A DNA stretch of 64,000 nucleotides, from NCBI GenBank assembly GCA_022706085.1, contig JAKJDF010000001.1:588674-652673 (forward strand), given 5' to 3'. The notes under the pieces were generated by a model. The model was not told the origin of the DNA, did not search any database, and saw only the letters and a list, made by a program, of their open reading frames with translations. This document shows, one piece after another, positions 1-7,800 of the stretch (position 1 is the first letter of the stretch; every line of letters begins with the position of its first letter). The position numbers were made by a program, and so were the translations under genes. Source of the stretch: Candidatus Latescibacterota bacterium (GTDB taxonomy: Bacteria > Latescibacterota > MWCZ01).

Positions 1-1599
1 CTCGGCGTTCGAAATGACGAGATCTTCAAGCTGGTTGTCGAGACGTGTCTGGAGGCGGCGCCGACGCACCCCTTCAGGGAGGAACCTGTCCCAGAACCCT
101 TCCGGGATGGGGCTCAGCGACGTGGACCAAGTCCGCGCGATCCAGTAGGGCTTCTGCACGATATCGAACGTGATCGCTTTCCCTGCTGGTTGGTAGGGGA
201 CCTCAAAAATGCTGGCGGCTGCTTTCCTCACAGATTCGACCAGGTCTTCCGCCCTGCTCTGGTGCGGCGTCAGCACGGCCTCGATCTCTTCACGCAGGAA
301 GGCACTGGTCTGGCCGACTTTCTGTTCGAAAAAGACGGGAATCGCTTCTGCGAGGGCATCCCGCGCGTCGTTTTCCGCCTGTTGGGTATCTGCGTTACGG
401 GCAAGGGCGCCGGCAACAATTCCGCGGAAACCTGTTCGCGCGTGCGCCCGCACCGTGTCAATGTACTCCTCGAGCCTTGCCCGGGTACGCCTGTGGTCGC
501 CTTTGAGCAGGTCATCCGCGACAAGGCGATTTCGTTCGATCTCCGTGAGCTTCTGGCGAAAGAATGCACGCTTTCTGTCGAGTTCTTCCGCGGGGAGCTG
601 CAGACTTCGCAGCATAAGTCGAAACTGAGCCAGTGCCTCCTCGACCACGCCGGCCGCTTTGTGCCGGACCGCCTCTGAAAGGGCTGCTTTCTTTTCCGAG
701 GCGAGGAACCGGGAAAGGTGCCGCTCGACCCGGTGCATGCCGCTCCTCTCCCAGAGATCGGCGTCGGCATTCTGGCGGGCATTCAATCCCATCTGCGCGG
801 AAACCGGGAAAACCGGATGGGCATCAGAGAACCCGAGTTTGTCCGCAAGCACCGATTTCAGGAAGCCCGTGGCTTCGCGCACATCGGCTTCCGTATGGTA
901 GTCGATCTTGTTCAGCACAACGAAGAGCCTGTTGATGCGGCGCTTGACCTGCCGCACAAACTCAACCTCCACTTCGGTGATGGGCGGGTCTGCCGACACA
1001 ACGATCATTGCGGCATCGCACTGCGGGAGGAAGTTGAGCGTTGCTTCGGTGTTGTGCCGGTGGGTGGATCCGATGCCGGGAGTATCTATCAGAACCACGC
1101 CCTGTCTGAGGATCGGGGCGCTGCTGAAGACGTCCACCTGAGTTACTCCCCGCGCGTTCTTCGGATTGCCACTTTCCGTGACAAACTGAGCGATGAATTC
1201 CCGAATTGCGGCCGCATCCTCCGCTTCGAACGCGCGGGGCGGCACGCCGTTGTCGAAATAGACCAGCGCACGTCGTGTTTCTCCTGCGCGAATGAAGGTG
1301 GGAATCGCCGTGAGCGGAACCACTGAGGAAGGGAGAATCGCTTCCCCCAGCAGCGCGTTCAGGAGGGTGCTTTTGCCACGCTTGAACTGGCCGAGTACGG
1401 CGAGGTGAAATCGCTCCTCGGTGAGGCGGGTCTTCAGTTCCGTGATTGCGTCGGAACACAGCTTGAATTCTGGTCCCGCAGTGCCAAGGATCGACAGTGC
1501 TTCATCGAAGAGCTCACCGAGGCGATTTGCGTTCGTGATATCGCCGTTCTTCCCGCCGGTGGTCTGCGGCGCCCGGACATCCGATTCAGGCAGACACAC
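1..1599 (-). CDS. Dynamin-family GTPase (C-terminus beyond left edge)
   Basis: The frame is open from a GTG at 1599 to the window edge (533 codons), so the C-terminus is missing. Residues 70-78 (GQFKRGKST) are a dynamin-type P-loop. A switch I threonine lies in PLTAIPT near residue 97, DTPG is at 172-175 and NKID at 230-233. Together these give a complete G domain of the bacterial dynamin-like class. The rest is rich in charged and helical-looking sequence, as expected for stalk helices. Family members bind and remodel membranes in a GTP-dependent way; the role here is not known. The GTG start is supported by GGGAGGAG at 1605-1612, five bases upstream. That Shine-Dalgarno is complementary to the 3' end of a fluoride riboswitch aptamer, so translation is probably induced by fluoride. 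The MFS gene lies just upstream on the same strand. Confidence 0.85.
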   Translation of the reverse strand, partial: MCLPESDVRAPQTTGGKNGDITNANRLGELFDEALSILGTAGPEFKLCSDAITELKTRLTEERFHLAVLGQFKRGKSTLLNALLGEAILPSSVVPLTAIPTFIRAGETRRALVYFDNGVPPRAFEAEDAAAIREFIAQFVTESGNPKNARGVTQVDVFSSAPILRQGVVLIDTPGIGSTHRHNTEATLNFLPQCDAAMIVVSADPPITEVEVEFVRQVKRRINRLFVVLNKIDYHTEADVREATGFLKSVLADKLGFSDAHPVFPVSAQMGLNARQNADADLWERSGMHRVERHLSRFLASEKKAALSEAVRHKAAGVVEEALAQFRLMLRSLQLPAEELDRKRAFFRQKLTEIERNRLVADDLLKGDHRRTRARLEEYIDTVRAHARTGFRGIVAGALARNADTQQAENDARDALAEAIPVFFEQKVGQTSAFLREEIEAVLTPHQSRAEDLVESVRKAAASIFEVPYQPAGKAITFDIVQKPYWIARTWSTSLSPIPEGFWDRFLPEGVRRRRLQTRLDNQLEDLVISNAE

Positions 1600-1604
1600 T
1601 GTTG

Positions 1605-1680
1605 CTCCTCCCGTTGTCGTGTTGTCGGCAGGAGTCATCAGCCCGGCAAGCCCGGGCGGCGCGGGGACTCCATCCCCTCA
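1605..1680 (-). promoter_or_regulatory. Fluoride riboswitch (crcB motif), translational type
   Basis: Read on the minus strand, the aptamer runs GGGGATGGAGTCCCC, then GCGCC, a GCCCGG/CCGGGC hairpin, then TGATGACTCCTGCC. This matches the crcB-motif layout: GGGG/CCCC stem, GGAGTC pairing with GACTCC, and the conserved TGATG. The 3' segment CTCCTGCCG (1626-1634) can instead pair with CGGGAGGAG (1605-1613), which holds the Shine-Dalgarno of the GTG at 1599. Fluoride binding should keep GACTCC inside the aptamer and free the ribosome site, making an ON switch. No convincing promoter was seen between this element and the MFS stop at 1755, so it probably works inside a polycistronic transcript. Confidence 0.85.
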
Positions 1681-1754
1681 CGTGGCCGGAGAGCCTGCGC
1701 CCGTTTTCGGGGCACAGCGCGCAAGTTGTTCCGTCAGGGGTGCGACGGAATCCT

Positions 1755-2972
1755 TCAGGCAGTCGCCGGAGAAAGAACCGGCAAATCGCGTCCTCGCCAA
1801 AGGAACCAGAGCGTGCCCGCCAGACCGAACGCGGAGGCACTGATGAGGTTCACCGCAGGTGATATCATCCAGAGGAACGCCCCGCCGAATGCCGCGAGCG
1901 ACACGACGGAGTCTCTCAGCAGGTAATACAGGCCGAACATCCCTGCCTTGGCACCTTCCGGCGCGAGATCCATGATCAGCGCCTTTCTGGTCGGTTCGCC
2001 AAATTCCTTCAATCCGCGCAGGATGAATGCGCCGACGAGTGGGAGCAGCGAATGGCTGAACAGAAGCGCCACGGGAAAAAGCGTGAAATTCACGAAGGTG
2101 ATTACGACGAAAGGCTTCTTTCCGCTCCTGTCGGCGAAGTATGCGACGGGAATGTAACACAGCACCGCAGTCGCCATTTCAATCGTGGTGAGAACGCCGA
2201 ATTCGATCGCGCTGACGGGATTGGCGATCACCTTCATGCACCAGATAACCACGAATGCGTAGGGAATCTGCTCGCAGAACCTGACCAGGATATCAGAGAC
2301 GAGGAGGTTCCGGAGGTCCGCGTTCATCAGACCGATGAGGCGGAACGGGTTGCCGGAGAGGGGAACCGAAGCCTCTTCTCTTTTGTCCTCAATCAGCAGT
2401 TGCTGCATAACCATCGCCACGGCAGCAAAAACGAATGCGGCGACGAATGCCGCCCTCACGCCCTCGCGTTCGCCCCAGAGCGCGATGAATGCGCCGCCTA
2501 CCAGTGGGCCCAGCGCCATGGGAATCCGGCGCACGAGGGAGTGCATCGAAACGCCCATCGTTCTTTTGTTTTTGGGCAAAACAACCGCGACGAGGCCCAT
2601 CGTTGCCGGGAGGGAGATTGCGGTCCATGAAAGGAAGAAGAATGCGCCGACGATCACCGCTTGCCAGACCGGGATGAAGATCACGACGCAATACCCGGCC
2701 ATCGCCATGAGGTTGAACACGATCAGGGCGCGTTTTGTGCCGATCCGGTCGGCGAGGTATCCGCCCGGGAATGAGTACAGGGCCGAAAGGAGGTTGTCCA
2801 GCCCGTTCAGGAGGCCGACGGAAAGAACCCCTCCGCCAAGAGCGAACAGGTAGATCGGCAGGAATCGTTCGGCCATGCGCTCGCCCATGCCGACGAGCAC
2901 CACCATGCTCAACACGCCGATGATACTTCGTTTCAGGCCGAGAAAATCGGCTGCTTTTCTGATCGCCGCCAT
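1755..2972 (-). CDS. Major facilitator superfamily transporter
   Basis: This 405-residue protein has about twelve hydrophobic segments. The inter-helix sequence GGYLADRIGTKRA near residue 72 is the classic MFS loop 2-3 motif, and a related AYFADRSGKKP lies in the second half. It should be an inner-membrane secondary transporter; the substrate cannot be read from sequence. AAAGG lies about nine bases before the ATG at 2972. The gene sits between a fluoride-riboswitch-controlled antiporter (156 bp upstream) and a fluoride-riboswitch-controlled dynamin-like GTPase (155 bp downstream), all on one strand. Co-transcription and a link to fluoride or the stress it causes are therefore plausible but unproven. 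I saw no aptamer of its own in the 156-bp gap. Confidence 0.85.
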   Translation of the reverse strand: MAAIRKAADFLGLKRSIIGVLSMVVLVGMGERMAERFLPIYLFALGGGVLSVGLLNGLDNLLSALYSFPGGYLADRIGTKRALIVFNLMAMAGYCVVIFIPVWQAVIVGAFFFLSWTAISLPATMGLVAVVLPKNKRTMGVSMHSLVRRIPMALGPLVGGAFIALWGEREGVRAAFVAAFVFAAVAMVMQQLLIEDKREEASVPLSGNPFRLIGLMNADLRNLLVSDILVRFCEQIPYAFVVIWCMKVIANPVSAIEFGVLTTIEMATAVLCYIPVAYFADRSGKKPFVVITFVNFTLFPVALLFSHSLLPLVGAFILRGLKEFGEPTRKALIMDLAPEGAKAGMFGLYYLLRDSVVSLAAFGGAFLWMISPAVNLISASAFGLAGTLWFLWRGRDLPVLSPATA

Positions 2973-3128
2973 TTCAGGCGCCTTTCGGATTGAGAAGCGG
3001 TTGGTCCGTCCGCAGGACGATATGCCCTGTTGAGGCGGGACTACCCGTTCTCTTCGGAATATGCCTCCCGCGCCAGCGCGCCCCCAACACCCGTTTCGCG
3101 CCGATGCTTTGTATCGGCCACATGATGA

Positions 3129-4355
3129 TTACTCTTCTCCAACGTCCTCTTCTTCTTTCGGGGGAAGCACCCTGCGTCCAGCAGGTTCCACGGAAACCGT
3201 TTCTGCTTCGGGGAGGAGATGCCGCGGCATGAAGGCCGCATTCGCGATAAGCGTCGGAATGACGGCGCTGGCAATGACTGTCGCCACAAGGAACGAGTAT
3301 TGCGATTGCGTCACGATGCCGTGACTGAATCCGTAGAGTGCGGAAATCGTGCCGAACGTCAGGCCGGTAGACATCATGAGTGTGTAGTACCAGCGTTCGT
3401 TTTTCTCCGTTCTGAATGCCGAAACAACCGGCAGAAGCCCGAAAATCTTCGAGATGGTTTTGGCGGCCAGGAACACAACGAACACAGCTGGCGCGGCGAT
3501 GAGCGCGGGAAGCGCGACCAGAGAACCGGCACGAAGGAAGTAGAACGGTGTCAGAAACCCCACCGTGAGCGTACGGAGCCGTCGCATGAAATGGGCATCG
3601 TCGGAGGTGAACTCGGCAAGGACCATGCCGGCGATATACGCCGGAAGCACCGCTTCACTGCCGGACCAGAGGGCGAGGGCACCGAGGGCGAAGAGAACGA
3701 ACACAATCCATTTGGTGCGGATTGCCGCCGTTCTGTGGCCATAATGACGCGTCAGAAAGGACGTTGCGTATGGCAGAATGAAAAAGACCACCAGGCACCC
3801 GCCGACGAACACAAACGTTTTGTACGTGAAAGGGGCGAAAATCAGGCCAAGGGCAAGCACCGTTCCGAGATCGTTGACGAAGCAGGCACCCAGAATCCCC
3901 TTCCCGAACTCCGTCCTGTTGAATCCGGTTTCCAGCATGACTGCGTAGACTACTGCCATCGAGGTGGTGGAGAGGGCGATTCCCGCCAGCAGGCTGGCCC
4001 GCAAATCCCACCCCAGTCCGTAATGTGCCACCAGGGCACAGCCGACAAAGGGCGCCAGAAAACCGACAAATCCGACGATAGATACTTCCCTGAGCTTGGT
4101 CTTCATCACTTCCGGTTCGAGTTCCGCACCCGCCAGAAACGTGAGAAGCACGGCGCCGGAGGACGCGAGGAATTTGAGCCATTCTTCGTTGTTCGGAAAC
4201 GATTCAGCGCCCCAGAAATGTGTGATTATGGCTGCCGCAGCCACTCCCATACAGATTTCCATCAGCGCGATGGATACTTTCAGGTGGTTTGCCAGCACGG
4301 CAGAGATAACCGCCAGGAAAAGCCAGACGGCGGCATGGGTGAACAGGGTTTCCAT
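3129..4355 (-). CDS. Na+/H+ antiporter-like protein (CPA2 family), fluoride-controlled
   Basis: The 408-residue polytopic protein has the CPA2/KefB-type pattern: about twelve membrane segments, an acidic FLAGAELEP element near residue 77, and FVNDLGTV near residue 159 containing the ND pair typical of the ion-binding discontinuous helices. There is no TrkA domain, so it is a bare membrane unit with a short charged tail. GAGAGG precedes the ATG at 4355. The leader carries a fluoride aptamer that overlaps an intrinsic terminator. Antiporters of this broad class are known members of fluoride-riboswitch regulons, so fluoride or compensating cation/proton movement is the likely role. The transported ion is inference. 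Confidence 0.85.
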   Translation of the reverse strand: METLFTHAAVWLFLAVISAVLANHLKVSIALMEICMGVAAAAIITHFWGAESFPNNEEWLKFLASSGAVLLTFLAGAELEPEVMKTKLREVSIVGFVGFLAPFVGCALVAHYGLGWDLRASLLAGIALSTTSMAVVYAVMLETGFNRTEFGKGILGACFVNDLGTVLALGLIFAPFTYKTFVFVGGCLVVFFILPYATSFLTRHYGHRTAAIRTKWIVFVLFALGALALWSGSEAVLPAYIAGMVLAEFTSDDAHFMRRLRTLTVGFLTPFYFLRAGSLVALPALIAAPAVFVVFLAAKTISKIFGLLPVVSAFRTEKNERWYYTLMMSTGLTFGTISALYGFSHGIVTQSQYSFLVATVIASAVIPTLIANAAFMPRHLLPEAETVSVEPAGRRVLPPKEEEDVGEE

Positions 4356-4413
4356 GAATCGACCTCTCAGAGGATGGCGATGGACAAAAAAGAACCGCCA
4401 GAACGCGGGAAAG

Positions 4414-4499
4414 AAAAAACTCCCGCCGGCCAGTACTCGGCTGCAGGAGTCATCAGTCCACCGTTCGCGGACGGTTCAATCGGGGAACTCCATCCCCGT
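4414..4499 (-). promoter_or_regulatory. Fluoride riboswitch (crcB motif) with overlapping terminator
   Basis: On the minus strand the aptamer reads GGGGATGGAGTTCCCC, a CCGTCCGCGAACGG hairpin region, then TGATGACTCCTGC. ACTCCTGC (4443-4450) can pair with GCGGGAGT (4419-4426), which is followed by six T (4414-4419 on the complement), a textbook intrinsic terminator. In the fluoride-bound form GACTCC pairs with the 5' GGAGTT segment instead, so the terminator cannot form. This makes it a transcriptional ON switch for the antiporter gene starting at 4355. The predicted start site is only a few bases before the aptamer. Confidence 0.92.
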
Positions 4500-4503
4500 A
4501 TGG

Positions 4504-4532
4504 AATGTACGCAGGCCGAGAACCGCGGGCAA
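4504..4532 (-). promoter_or_regulatory. Promoter of the fluoride-controlled operon
   Basis: On the minus strand TTGCCC (4527-4532) is followed after exactly 17 bases by TACATT (4504-4509). Transcription would begin near 4497, just ahead of the fluoride aptamer. The same TTGCCC-17-TATATT form precedes the TPP riboswitch near the right edge. Confidence 0.7.
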
Positions 4533-4566
4533 TGATTTCTCACGGTTGGAGCGTATCGTGCAGACC

Positions 4567-4595
4567 TTGACAGTTTGCCCGGCACGCGATACACT
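4567..4595 (+). promoter_or_regulatory. Promoter, TTGACA-17-TACACT
   Basis: TTGACA at 4567-4572 and TACACT at 4590-4595 are 17 bp apart, a near-consensus sigma70-type promoter. It points away from the fluoride operon and toward the structured RNA and porU-like gene, so the two promoters are divergent. Confidence 0.7.
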
Positions 4596-4601
4596 TTAAT
4601 T

Positions 4602-4849
4602 GCACGCAGGCGCGAATCGACGCATTCAAGATGCCACGCAGAAGCGACGGGAGAATCCGTATCGCACGATTGTGATGAGAGTTACGACGAGTGTCTCCGA
4701 TGAAAGCCCTGTCCGGGCACAAGCGGAAGAGCATTGAAAGAGTTGTTCGTCGCGTGGTTTCACAATCGTCGGGTTCCTCCGCCTTGCAGGTAGTATGAGC
4801 CGAGCCGGTTCAGGGTGGAACCTCTGAACGTCTCGGCTCTTGGTGTTTT
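4602..4849 (+). ncRNA. Candidate structured leader or small RNA upstream of porU
   Basis: Between the 4567 promoter and a strong terminator-like hairpin is about 245 bases with no convincing reading frame but strong self-complementarity. ACGATTGTGA (4666-4675) is a perfect complement of TCACAATCGT (4760-4769). Nested inside, CGACGA (4685-4690) pairs with TCGTCG (4747-4752), and GCCC/GGGC (4706-4718) caps the rod. ACGG/CCGT forms a small hairpin just before the main stem. I do not recognise a known RNA family: no SRP, RNase P, tmRNA or fluoride signatures were seen. It could be a free small RNA or an attenuator for the porU-porV operon. Confidence 0.4.
4797..4849 (+). terminator. Intrinsic terminator or attenuator before porU
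   Basis: GAGCCGAG (4797-4804) pairs with CTCGGCTC (4832-4839), with GTTCAG/CTGAAC forming an inner stem. The T-rich stretch TTGGTGTTTT follows at 4840-4849. The hairpin ends directly at the first possible ATG of the porU-like gene, which suggests attenuation or the 3' end of a separate small RNA. Confidence 0.6.
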
Positions 4850-7800
4850 ATGGATCTCCTCCGCGGTTTCCTGATGCCTTCCCCGAGACAGGCAATGCTG
4901 TTCGGAGCAGTGTTGTCGTTCTGCGCCGCCGGGTCGGCGTCGGCGCGCTGGGAACTGATTCAGGCGGATATGTCAGGCGTGGTGGCGGAGTGGTCGTCGC
5001 CCGTGGTGCGGATTGACACGGTGGTTGTGGCGGGGCAGCGTACTCTCCAGCCGGTGCTTGAGGATTGCTCGGCGGACGGCGAACCCGGCTCGCCAGCCAT
5101 TCCGAAGGCAGGTGCGTTGATCGCGGTTCCCGATGGGGCGCAAGCGTCGGCCGCAGCAGTGGCGGGAGAATGGGAGACGCGGTCCGGGCTGCTCAGTCCC
5201 GTGCCGTCGCACGAGCTCCGAGAGGACGGGCTGGGATACCGCCGGGTGTTCGAGATCCGCCCGGAGGCGTATTCCGCGCAGGACATGGGAACGGACCTCG
5301 TATCGCTTGAACCGGCCGGCGAAGCCTACGGCGCACATCTGGTGCGGATCGTTGTGCATCCGGTCCGGGCGAACGTTGCCGACAAACGCTTCGCGATCAC
5401 CCGTTCGGTGCGCGTTCGGGTGCAGTTCACGTCGCTTGAAACCCCGAGCCTGCGGGAGTTCATTCCTTTGCCTTCCGTCTGGGAAGGAGCCGTACTGAAC
5501 GCCGCAGCGCACAACGCGCTCCATCGGGCAAGCGGTGGCGCGGCGGACCGTGTCGGGAGGGTTGCGGAGGCCAGCCCGTTTGCCTCCGGGGTGTGGTTGC
5601 GGGTTGTGGTTGATGCGGACGCGATGTACAAGATCACCGCGGCCGCACTTGCTGAAGCGGACAGCCGCTTTCGAAATGCGGCGGCGGAAAGGCTGGCGCT
5701 GTACGCCGGAAGCGGGCGGGAACTCCCCCTGGATCCGCAGAAACCTCGTCAAAATGCACTCCGACCGGTTCGCCCGATCGTCGTGGATGCGAATGGCGAC
5801 GGGGTGTTCAACGGAACCGATTACCTGCTGTTCTACGGCCGCAGCCCGTCAGGATGGGATCTCGATTACCAGACGCTGGATCCGGTGTATGCGCTCAACC
5901 ATTACACGTACGAAAACGTCTACTGGCTCACCATATCGCCGGCGGCCTCCGTGCGCGCGGAGGTTCGCAGCGGAGCAGTGAGCGACCCGTCGCTTCCGGT
6001 AATTGAGCGTTTCCCGTATCGCTTTCACGAAGAGCCTGAGGTAACGAATCTCAACGAGGAGGGTGATACTGACGGGCCGTATTCCGGTGTTGACTGGCAA
6101 TGGGATCAGCTTGCGCCGCAAGCTTCGCGCGTGCTGCAGGTGGCGCTGCTGGACGTTGCCGGGGACACGGTAGGGGTCCGCGTGGGGCAGTTGCGGCAGT
6201 TCTCGGCGTACGGGTCGTTGCAGGTGAAGGTCAACGGCGTGGTGGAGCCCCTTGTTGACCAACGACAGACTTCCACGTATGCGTGGTGCACCGGGTATGC
6301 GCCGGTGATCACGCCGGCGGCGCAAGTCAGCCTTCCAGTCGAAATCCGCAACGCGAGCACCGGGTATCCGATCATTCTGGACTACTACGAGATTGCCTAC
6401 TGGCGAAGATTCGTGGTGCGGGGGAGCAGTTTTGCCTTTGTATTGCCGCCGTTGCGCAGTGCAGTCCCATCAGCGCGAGTCGTAGTGCCTCTGTCGGGCG
6501 TCGACCGGACGCAGCATCGTCTTTTTGAAGTGAGTGACGACAGTGGCCTTGTGGAGTACACGCTTCCGCTGCCGGACGATCAGGGGATTACGCGAGTGGA
6601 ACTCCGGCAATCGGGGCTGATCGAGCGCAAATACCTTGTGGTTGCTGAATCGGACTGGAGAACTCCGCTCCGGATGGAACCGAAAACCAGTGCGACCAAT
6701 CTGCGGGGTCGCACCGCGGGGGTGGACTACGTCGTCATAACCCACCCCGACTTCCAGGCAGAGGCGTCCCGGCTGGCCGATATGCGGGCGCAGAAGAATG
6801 GGTTCCGCACGGCGGTGGTGACGACGCGCGACATTTATGATGAGTTCTCATTCGGGATGTTTGATCCTGCAGCGCTGCGTGATTTCCTGCGCCACGCATT
6901 CATGAACTGGCGTGACGGCGCGGCGGACCAGGGGTTGCGGTACGCGGTGCTCCTTGGTGACGGGCAGTTTGACTACCGCAATCTGACGCGTTTCACCACC
7001 TCCACGGCGAACCCGCAGCCGGGAAACTGGGTCCCGCCCTATCAAGAGGGGCCGGTTACAACGGACGACTGGTTCGTGGTGTTTGACAACACGGGGATTG
7101 CATCCGTCAAGATCGGGAGGCTCTGCGTTCAGACGAAGGAGGAAGCGCGGGCGGTTGTCGGGAAGATTATCGCGTACGAGCGTGACCCGGAGCGCGGTGC
7201 GTGGCAGAATCGCGCCATCATGATTGCCGATGATGAGTACGACCTCGACCGGGGAATCAACTCTGAAGACTATGTGGACGACAGCGAACGAATGGCGGGT
7301 TGTCTGCGCGCGGAGACAGTAACGGAGAAGATTTACTCGCACGAACGGCAACTGAACCAGCAGATGCAGAAGCCATCCGTCAACAGGATGATTACCGACG
7401 CGTGGAGCAGGGGCGCCGCGTTGATCAACTACGTTGGCCACGGGAACCCGGTTCTTTGGGCGCACGAGCGCATTTTCACACTCGACGGGGACCTTCCGAA
7501 CATTGCCAACGGGAAGCGTCTGCCGGTTCTCACGGCCCTGACGTGCAGCGCGGCCCATTTCGATGCGCCCTCGACGCAGAGCATGGCGGAAGTGCTGGTG
7601 AACATGGCGAATGGGGGTGCAGCAGCCACGGTGGCGGCCACGCGTCTTTCCTACAACACCGAGAACGTGGGGTTCAACGAGATTTTCCTCTCGCGGCTGT
7701 ACGGTGGCGCGGAAGGCAGGACGCCCCGTATCGGGGACGCATTCTGGTACGCCAAGGCGCTGGCCGCGCAAAACCCGGGCTGGCTTTACCGCCAGAACGC

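Noticed and set aside
2973-3128. Third fluoride aptamer before the MFS gene
   Set aside because: No GATGG...TGATG pattern on the minus strand of this gap.
3219-4535. Long plus-strand frame across the antiporter
   Set aside because: Antisense shadow: highly charged, with no domain, opposite a clear antiporter and its riboswitch.
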